Source: Streptomyces violaceus (GTDB lineage: Bacteria > Actinomycetota > Actinomycetes > Streptomycetales > Streptomycetaceae). From it: a DNA stretch of 11,244 nt. The stretch is from positions 24,977-36,220 of the forward strand of contig KL569116.1 in assembly GCA_000715635.1 (NCBI GenBank), given 5' to 3'. Below the pieces are notes generated by a model, which saw only the letters and a program-made list of their open reading frames with translations, ran no database searches and was not told the DNA's origin. This document shows, piece by piece, positions 5,291 through 11,244 of this stretch. Both the position numbers and the translations under genes were made by a program. Position 1 is the stretch's first letter. Each line of letters starts with the position of its first letter.

Positions 5291-6991
5291 TCACCGGGCC
5301 ACCGCCAGGCAGTAGTCCTCGTCCGTGGCCAGGAGGTTGCGATGGGTGCCCTCGCCGGTGATGACGCCGTCGTCCAGGACCAGAACCCGGTCGGCGGCGT
5401 CCAGGAACGCCGGGCTGCTGGTGATCACCACCGTCGTACGGCCTCGGCGTAGCTTCGCCACGTTGCGGGCGATGAACTGTTCGGTGACCGCGTCGACCGC
5501 CGTCGTCGGGTCGTGCAGGACTAGGACGTCGGTGTCGGCCGCCAGTGCCCGGGCCAGGGACAGACGTTGGCGCTGTCCTCCGGAAAGGTTCGCGCCCCGG
5601 TCGCGGACGCCGTAGTCGAGGCCTTCTCGGTGCAGGGCGACGACGTCGGTCAGCATGGAGGCCTCGACGGCCTCGGGGACCGAGCGGCTGGTGCCCGAGG
5701 GGTCGATGTTGGTGCGCAGGGTGCCCGCGAAGATCTCCCCGTCGTAAGGGTTCACGAGGATGTGCTCGCGGACCGCCTCGACCGACAGGTCCGCCAGTTC
5801 CTGCCCGCCGATCCGGACGGCTCCCTCGTATGTGCCGGGCGGGACGTTCACGGCCAGGACGGCCGCCAGGTCGGCCGCGGCGCGCGGCTGGTAGGCGGCG
5901 ATGGCGACGAACTCGCCGGCCGCCACCTGGAACTTCACCTTGTTCAAGGACCCGTGGCGGACACAGTCGATCTCCAGGTCCGCGCCCGGGGCCGGTCGCC
6001 CGGACCCCGGGGTCGCGACCGGCGGCGCCGACAGCACCAGCGCCATCCGCTCGGCCGACGCGCGCGCGATCATCACGTACTTGGGCATCTCCGAGAACAG
6101 CTTCAGCGGTTCCATGATGAACTGCGCCAGGCCCACGGCCATGACGAGTTCCCCGATGGTGATCCGTCCTTCGAAGGCCAGCCAGCCCGCCGTCAGGGTC
6201 ACGGCCCCGGCCAGGACCGCGTTGAGGGCCAGCGCGGTGCCCGCGTACACGCCGTTCACCTTGGCGACGACGATCGACTGGTGCCTCGCCTCGGTGCTGA
6301 CCTTCCGGTAGGAGCCGAACGCCGCGTGGTTGCCGCCGAATCCGTGCAGCGGGCGCAGGCCGGTGATCAGGTCGGCGACCTTCGCGCCCGCCCGCGCCAC
6401 CCGGGCCTGCTGTTCCTGGGTACTGCTGCCGATCCGCCGGGACATCACGCTCAGGATCGACAGGATCGCGACGGTGCCCACGATCACCAGCAGGCCGAGC
6501 CGGATGTCGGCCAGGCCCAGCGCGATCGCCGCGACCAGTACCGCGACCAGCGAGCTGATCAGCAGCGGCACCACCTCGATGATGTCGGCGGTCTGATCGG
6601 CGTCCTCGGTGGCGATGGTCAGGACCTCGCCGGACTTGAGGTCGACGTCCCTGGCCACCGGTTGCAGGCCGCAGGCCGCGACCTTCACCCGCCAGCGGTG
6701 TGCCTCGGTCGTGTTGGCCTTCTGCAGGATGCGCATGCCGAACCGCCACGACAGCGACACGGTCGTGATGATCACGGCCAGTGCGGCGATCGACAGGGCG
6801 AGCGCGCCGAGGGTCCGGCCGTCCCGCATCGTGTGCTCGACGATCATGCCGAGCGCTATGGGGAAGGCCGTCTCGCCGGCCTGGTACAGGCCCATGAGGA
6901 CGGTGCCCCAGGCCATGGCGCCGACGTTGCGGCGCAGGGCGGTGCGGAGGATGGCGGCCCCGGGGCGGGGCCGCTGCGTGTCAGTTGTCAT
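5291..6991 (-). CDS. cchI: ABC exporter half-transporter with degenerate ATP site (CchI)
   Basis: 566 residues: an N-terminal six-helix exporter-type membrane domain (about 25-310), then a nucleotide-binding domain (about 338-566). It belongs with the exporters of coelichelin-type loci, expected to move the siderophore out across the membrane. The ATPase domain is strikingly eroded. The Walker A position reads [13 protein letters not shown] (363-375) with no GxxGxGKS/T. The Q-loop region reads VNPYDGEIF. Walker B ends LHDPTTAVD, with His493 for the Asp and Asp494 for the Glu. The switch His is Ser525. The signature LSGGQ (469-473) and the D-loop are intact. It cannot plausibly work alone and should pair with a competent half. 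ATG 6991 is chosen over an in-frame TTG at 7006; neither has a strong ribosome site. It overlaps the cchH stop by 11 bp, which suggests translational coupling. Confidence 0.9.
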   Translation of the reverse strand: MTTDTQRPRPGAAILRTALRRNVGAMAWGTVLMGLYQAGETAFPIALGMIVEHTMRDGRTLGALALSIAALAVIITTVSLSWRFGMRILQKANTTEAHRWRVKVAACGLQPVARDVDLKSGEVLTIATEDADQTADIIEVVPLLISSLVAVLVAAIALGLADIRLGLLVIVGTVAILSILSVMSRRIGSSTQEQQARVARAGAKVADLITGLRPLHGFGGNHAAFGSYRKVSTEARHQSIVVAKVNGVYAGTALALNAVLAGAVTLTAGWLAFEGRITIGELVMAVGLAQFIMEPLKLFSEMPKYVMIARASAERMALVLSAPPVATPGSGRPAPGADLEIDCVRHGSLNKVKFQVAAGEFVAIAAYQPRAAADLAAVLAVNVPPGTYEGAVRIGGQELADLSVEAVREHILVNPYDGEIFAGTLRTNIDPSGTSRSVPEAVEASMLTDVVALHREGLDYGVRDRGANLSGGQRQRLSLARALAADTDVLVLHDPTTAVDAVTEQFIARNVAKLRRGRTTVVITSSPAFLDAADRVLVLDDGVITGEGTHRNLLATDEDYCLAVAR

Positions 6992-9900
6992 CGAGGTGGC
7001 GGGCAATCGCTTCGGGGGTTCGCAGGGTGAACAGGTCTCGGATGGTGATCACTGGACCGTACTCGCGGCGGAGCAGGCCGATCAGCCGTACCGCCAGCAT
7101 GGAGTGTCCTCCGAGGGACACGAAGTCGCTCACCGCGCTCACCTCGTCGTCGTCCAGGTCCAGTGCCTCGGCGAAGTACTCGCACACCACGGTCTCGGTC
7201 TCGGTCGCCGGGCCCCGCTCCCCCACCGTGGTCAGCGCGCCGAGCGGCTTGGCCTCGGGCAGCGCCTTGGTGTCAGCCTTCCCGTTCACCGTCAGTGGGA
7301 TGCTCTCGACCTGGGCGTAGTGCGTCGGTCGCAGGAAGTCCGGCAGTCCCGCGCCCACGTCGGCGGCGACCGCCGCCAGGTCGGCACCGTCCAGCACGAG
7401 ATACGCGGCCAGCCGGTAGGCGCCGTCGACCTGGGGGTCGGGCTGGGCGACGGCGGCGGCGAACCGCACCGCCGGGTGCGCGGCGAACACGGCCTCGACC
7501 TCGCCGAGTTCGACGCGGTGGCCCCGGATCTTCACCTGCTGGTCGGTGCGCCCCAGGTACATCAGGTTGCCGTCGGGTCGGCGGACCACCAGGTCCCCGG
7601 TGCGGTACATGCGCTCGCCGGGCTCGCCGAACGGGCAGGCGACGAAGCGGTGCGCACTCTGGGCGGGCTGCCCGAGATAGCCGCGCGCGATGCCGATGCC
7701 CGACACGTACAGCTCGCCGGGCACCCCGTCGGGCAGCGGCCGCAGCCACGGATCCAGCACGTACACGTCCGTGTTGTCGATGGCGACGCCCACCACCGGG
7801 TCCTCGCACTCGAAGGTGCCGACGCCCAGGGTGTTGATGGTGTACTCGGTGGGCCCGTACAGGTTGTAGCCGACCGTGCCCTCGGTCTCCGCGAGCCGCC
7901 GCCACAGCGTCGGGGTGACGGCCTCGCCGCCCAGCAGCACCAGCGCCGGCCGGCGTTCCGGGTTGTCCAGCAGGCCCTCGGCCACCAGCTGCTGCGCGTA
8001 GGTCGGTGTCACGTTGATGACGTCGATCCCGTGCTCCAGGCAGTACTCCACCAGCGCGGGCGCGTCGCGGCGCAACTCCTCGTCGCAGATGTGCACTTCA
8101 TGGCCGTCGGCCAGCCACAGCAGTTCCTCCCACGACATGTCGAACGCGAACGACACGGTGTGAGCGATCCGGAAGATCCGGTGACCGTGCTCCGCCAGTA
8201 CCGGCTCGAAGATCCGGCGCTGATGGTTGATCAGCATGTTGGTGAGCCCGGCGTACTCGGTCACCACGCCCTTGGGCTTTCCGGTCGACCCGGAGGTGTA
8301 GATCGTGTACGCGGGGTGCCGCAGCCGGTCCGGGTCGTCCGGCGCGAACGTCACGTACGGCTCGGCCTCGGGAAGGGGCCGGTCCAGTTCGATGAGGTCG
8401 CCGGTCAGCCGGGGCGAGACGGCACTCACGGTGAGGATCACGTCCGGGCGGGCGTCGTCGACGATCGCGGCGATCCGCTCGTCCGGGTGGTCCAGCTCCA
8501 GCGGCACGTAGGCGGCGCCGACCCGCAGGACGGCGAACAGCGCCGCGATCCAGTCCAGGGAGCGCGGGATCGCGAGCCCCACGGTCGTCTCGGGACCGAT
8601 GCCGCGTCCCGCGAGCACACCCGCGACCGCGCGGCTGCGGTCCCGGAGCTCGGCGAACGTCATCGTCGCACCGTGGGCGACGAGCGCCACCCGCTGCGGG
8701 TCACGGTCCGCGGCCTGGTCGAACCGGTCGACGACGGTGTCCGTACCGACATCCGTACGCTCACCCGGCGCAGGCTCCGGGCCCAGCCCCCGCAGGGCGC
8801 CCACCGGCCCGGTCGACCGGGCCAGGTCCCGGAGCACGCTCAGGAAGTCGTCGAGGAGACGGCGGGCGCCCGCGGTGTCTCCGTCGCGGTACTCCAGCTT
8901 GACCGTGAGCCGGTCGCCGGGGGTGACGACCCAGGTGAACGGGTAGTGCGTGGAGTCGTCGGCCTTCACCGAGGTGATGCCGTGCCGGGCGTTCATCTCG
9001 GCGAACGCGTCCATGTCCAGGAAGTTCTGCAGCACGAACAGGTTGTCGAACAGGGTGTCGTGCCCGCTGGCCCGCTGGATCTCGCCGAGCCCCAGGTGCT
9101 CGTGCTCCATCGCCTCGACCCGTGCCGTCTGTACGGCCGACAGGTAATCCCGGACCGACTCGTCCGGCCGGGCCCGCGTCCACGTGGGCACGGTGTTGAG
9201 CAGCACACCGACGATGCCGTCCAGGCCCTCGCCGTCGCGGCCGGAGACGGTCACGCCGAACACGGCGTCGCTGCGGCCGGTGTGCGCGCCGAGCAGGAGG
9301 CCGAACGCCCCGGTCAGCACCGAGTTCAGCGTGACGCCGTGCACCCTGGCCGCGTCCCGCAGCAGCTCCGACTGCTCGGCGGACAGCGTGTGCACGAGTG
9401 CGCGCGGCAGGTCGTCCGAGAGGGCCGGAGCCGGTCCGGCTAGCAGCGTCGGGCCGGGGAGGCCCGCCAGGTGCTCCGCCCAGAAGCGTTCCGATACGGC
9501 GGGGTCCTTGGCGTCGAGCGCCCGGGCGTACTCCTCGAAGCTCGGCGTGGCCGGCGCCGGGTCGAGCGGCTCGCCCGCGAGGACGGCACGGTAGGCGTCG
9601 AACAGGTCCCGCAGGACGATCTCGCGGGACCAGCCGTCCCACAGCAGCAGGTGGTAGCTGAGCAGCAGGCCGTCGCGGTCGTCGGGCAGCCGCACCACGG
9701 TCAGCCTGATCAGCGGCGGCTCCCCCGGGTCGAACCCGGTGTCGCGGTCCCGGGCGCGCAGGGCGTCGACCTCCGCGTCCGTCGACAGGGCGACCGTACG
9801 GACGTCGACGCGCCGGCCCGCCTTGAGGACCTGGACCGGGTTTCCGTCGTCGTCCGTACTGAAGCCGGCGCCCACGACCGGGTGCCGTGCGATCACGTAC

Positions 9901-11243
9901 GTCATCGCCTCGGCCAGCGCCTCGGTGTCCAGGCGCCGGTCGAAGGTGAACCAGCTCTGCGCGACGTAGTGTCCGGCCGTGCCCGCCAGCTGGGCCTGGA
10001 AGAACAGGCCGCGCTGGAGCGGGGTGACCGGTGCGGTGCGCTCGGCCGTCGTGGCGGCGTCCGCGATGTGCTCCAGTGCGCCGCGCCAGTGCTCGGTGAT
10101 CTCGTCGGGTATGCCCTCGGCGAGGGTGAACTCGGCGAGCAGGCTGCCGGTCGCCTCGTCGGTCCAGGCGTTGACCTCGACGGCGTACGGGCTGCCCTGG
10201 TCGCCGCCGGTGAGGTGCAGCGCCTGGGACTCGCTGCCCCGGCCGAGGTAGTTGAACAGCACCTGCGGGCGGGCGGTGAGCAGCGGGGCCGTCTGCGGGT
10301 CGAGGTACCTGAGCTGTCCGTAGGCGACGTGGGCGCGCTCGTCCGGCTGGCGTTCGGCGACCTCGCGGGCCGCGGCGACCGGGTCGGTGTGCGGGGTGAG
10401 CCGTACGGGTGCGATGGAGGTGAACCAGCCGACCGTACGGGTGTAGTCGTGCTGTTCGAGGACCGGGACCCGGCCGTGCCGCTCCAGTTCGATCGCGAGG
10501 TCGGTGGGCGACGGCTGGACGCGGGTCAGCGCGGTGCGCAGCGCGCCGCACAGCAGCTCGGTGAGACCGACGCCGAGTGCGGCGGGCGCGGTGCGGGTGA
10601 GGCGGTCGCTGACGTCGGGGGCGAGCACGACCGTGGTCTCGCGCAGTCCGCCGACCGTGGGCAGCAGTTCGGGTGCCTGGAGCGTGGTGGTCCAGTGGCC
10701 GAGGTCGTCCAGTGGGTGGGTGGAGGGGAGCTTCAGTGCTTCGGCGTACTCGGCGTACGACGTGGTCGGCGGCGCGAGCGGGTCGCCGCGGAGGGCCGCG
10801 GCCAGGTCGTCCAGCAGGATCAGCCAGGAGACCGAGTCGACGGCGAGGTGGTGCACGGTGACCACGAGAGTGCGGGTGGCTTCCAGCCAGGCGAAGGCGA
10901 TGACGCTTCCGGACTCCGGGTCGAGCTGTGCCGCGGCCTCGTTCGCCACGGCCGTGGCGTCGGTGGTGTCCGGTCGTACGACGGTGACCTCGTGGGCCGG
11001 TTCGGTGCGCAGGGCCCATACGCCGTGCGTGGTGCGCAGGCGCAGGCGCAGGGTCGGGTGGGCGGCGACTACGGCGTTCGCGGCGCGCTGGGCGTCCGTG
11101 AAGGCGGTGCCTTCGGGGGCCTGGAGGGTTCTGGCCTGGGCGAATCGAGTGAGGGAGCCGCCGAGTTCGCGTTGGCGCAGGATGATCGGGGTCGGGGTGA
11201 GGGGGCCGACCTCGCGGCGGGCGGGGGCGGGGGCGGCTGTCTG
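6981..11243 (-). CDS. cchH: Coelichelin-type nonribosomal peptide synthetase CchH, C-terminal part (E-C-A-T), 5' end beyond the right edge
   Basis: 1420 residues are visible and the frame is open to the right edge. Domain order (visible numbering): an epimerization domain at about 10-395 with [10 protein letters not shown] at 131-140, RTVGWFTS and FNYLG; a condensation domain at about 403-825 starting [13 protein letters not shown]; an adenylation domain at about 836-1330 with [25 protein letters not shown] and the NGK lysine; and a carrier domain at about 1346-1418 with LGGHS (Ser1381). The A-domain pocket residues, aligned by eye to GrsA, read D-M-E-N-L-G-L-I-N-K, the code I recall for N5-hydroxyornithine in CchH module 3. 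The E domain would epimerize the module 2 residue (Thr in coelichelin). The protein ends with the carrier domain and has no thioesterase. The C-domain motif is unusual: [11 protein letters not shown] puts Leu532 where the second His of HHxxxDG is expected. Confidence 0.95.
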   Translation of the reverse strand, partial: QTAAPAPARREVGPLTPTPIILRQRELGGSLTRFAQARTLQAPEGTAFTDAQRAANAVVAAHPTLRLRLRTTHGVWALRTEPAHEVTVVRPDTTDATAVANEAAAQLDPESGSVIAFAWLEATRTLVVTVHHLAVDSVSWLILLDDLAAALRGDPLAPPTTSYAEYAEALKLPSTHPLDDLGHWTTTLQAPELLPTVGGLRETTVVLAPDVSDRLTRTAPAALGVGLTELLCGALRTALTRVQPSPTDLAIELERHGRVPVLEQHDYTRTVGWFTSIAPVRLTPHTDPVAAAREVAERQPDERAHVAYGQLRYLDPQTAPLLTARPQVLFNYLGRGSESQALHLTGGDQGSPYAVEVNAWTDEATGSLLAEFTLAEGIPDEITEHWRGALEHIADAATTAERTAPVTPLQRGLFFQAQLAGTAGHYVAQSWFTFDRRLDTEALAEAMTYVIARHPVVGAGFSTDDDGNPVQVLKAGRRVDVRTVALSTDAEVDALRARDRDTGFDPGEPPLIRLTVVRLPDDRDGLLLSYHLLLWDGWSREIVLRDLFDAYRAVLAGEPLDPAPATPSFEEYARALDAKDPAVSERFWAEHLAGLPGPTLLAGPAPALSDDLPRALVHTLSAEQSELLRDAARVHGVTLNSVLTGAFGLLLGAHTGRSDAVFGVTVSGRDGEGLDGIVGVLLNTVPTWTRARPDESVRDYLSAVQTARVEAMEHEHLGLGEIQRASGHDTLFDNLFVLQNFLDMDAFAEMNARHGITSVKADDSTHYPFTWVVTPGDRLTVKLEYRDGDTAGARRLLDDFLSVLRDLARSTGPVGALRGLGPEPAPGERTDVGTDTVVDRFDQAADRDPQRVALVAHGATMTFAELRDRSRAVAGVLAGRGIGPETTVGLAIPRSLDWIAALFAVLRVGAAYVPLELDHPDERIAAIVDDARPDVILTVSAVSPRLTGDLIELDRPLPEAEPYVTFAPDDPDRLRHPAYTIYTSGSTGKPKGVVTEYAGLTNMLINHQRRIFEPVLAEHGHRIFRIAHTVSFAFDMSWEELLWLADGHEVHICDEELRRDAPALVEYCLEHGIDVINVTPTYAQQLVAEGLLDNPERRPALVLLGGEAVTPTLWRRLAETEGTVGYNLYGPTEYTINTLGVGTFECEDPVVGVAIDNTDVYVLDPWLRPLPDGVPGELYVSGIGIARGYLGQPAQSAHRFVACPFGEPGERMYRTGDLVVRRPDGNLMYLGRTDQQVKIRGHRVELGEVEAVFAAHPAVRFAAAVAQPDPQVDGAYRLAAYLVLDGADLAAVAADVGAGLPDFLRPTHYAQVESIPLTVNGKADTKALPEAKPLGALTTVGERGPATETETVVCEYFAEALDLDDDEVSAVSDFVSLGGHSMLAVRLIGLLRREYGPVITIRDLFTLRTPEAIARHLDDN

Positions 11244-11244
11244 C

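Noticed and set aside
5064..5452. Possible small plus-strand gene in the gap beyond cchI
   Set aside because: The candidates start without a ribosome site, run into antisense cchI and have no codon bias or family resemblance.
6609..9443. 944-codon plus-strand open frame
   Set aside because: It runs antisense to cchI and the NRPS, shows no domain and is rich in the Gly/Arg/Val composition typical of shadow frames in high-GC DNA. The minus-strand frames carry clear ABC and NRPS motifs.
8761..11019. 752-codon minus-strand frame overlapping the NRPS
   Set aside because: Arg/Pro/Gly-rich out-of-frame translation of the same strand; the NRPS motifs are all in the other frame.
1..11244. tRNA, rRNA, CRISPR, insertion sequences or attachment sites
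   Set aside because: I saw no cloverleaf, regularly spaced repeats, transposase frame or terminal inverted repeats on either strand, so there is no direct mark of how the MHYT-NIT pair came to sit here.

Overview
The window is very GC-rich, with strong third-position GC bias, GTG starts and actinobacterial protein families. It reads as Streptomyces or a close relative. It holds the 3' half of a hydroxamate siderophore locus of the coelichelin (cch) type. The best evidence is the last adenylation domain of the NRPS: its ten specificity residues read D-M-E-N-L-G-L-I-N-K, which I recall as the N5-hydroxyornithine code of the third A domain of CchH. Gene content (NRPS without thioesterase, ABC exporter half, Fes-like esterase, MbtH protein) also matches the cchH-I-J-K end of the coelichelin cluster.

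Layout from the right: the NRPS (cchH, minus strand) enters from the right edge inside an epimerization domain, continues C-A-T and stops at 6981. It overlaps the start of cchI, an ABC exporter half (5291-6991, minus), by 11 bp. A hairpin at 5261-5283 and a 354-bp gap follow. Next comes a two-gene minus-strand operon: a seven-helix MHYT-domain sensor (4115-4936) and a NIT-domain sensor histidine kinase (2062-4065). The kinase converges on the plus-strand esterase cchJ (893-1999), with a long bulged hairpin between the two stops. cchJ diverges from cchK (MbtH, 586-798, minus) across a 19-bp palindromic iron box at 826-844. Eight bases behind cchK starts a YtcJ-like amidohydrolase that runs off the left edge.

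Inferred joint working: CchK supports the adenylation domains of CchH, which builds the hydroxamate peptide from ornithine derivatives and threonine. CchH ends in a carrier domain, so release or hydrolysis may fall to CchJ. CchI is proposed to export the product with a partner half-transporter. DmdR/IdeR-type iron repression should act on cchJ and on cchK-amidohydrolase from one shared site. The MHYT and NIT proteins are not known coelichelin components and look like an inserted or resident signalling unit.

Most notable observations: the nucleotide-binding domain of CchI has lost every ATP-contacting motif but keeps its signature motif; the visible C domain has Leu where the second (catalytic) His of HHxxxDG is expected; and a membrane-sensor pair with no visible output gene sits inside a siderophore locus.
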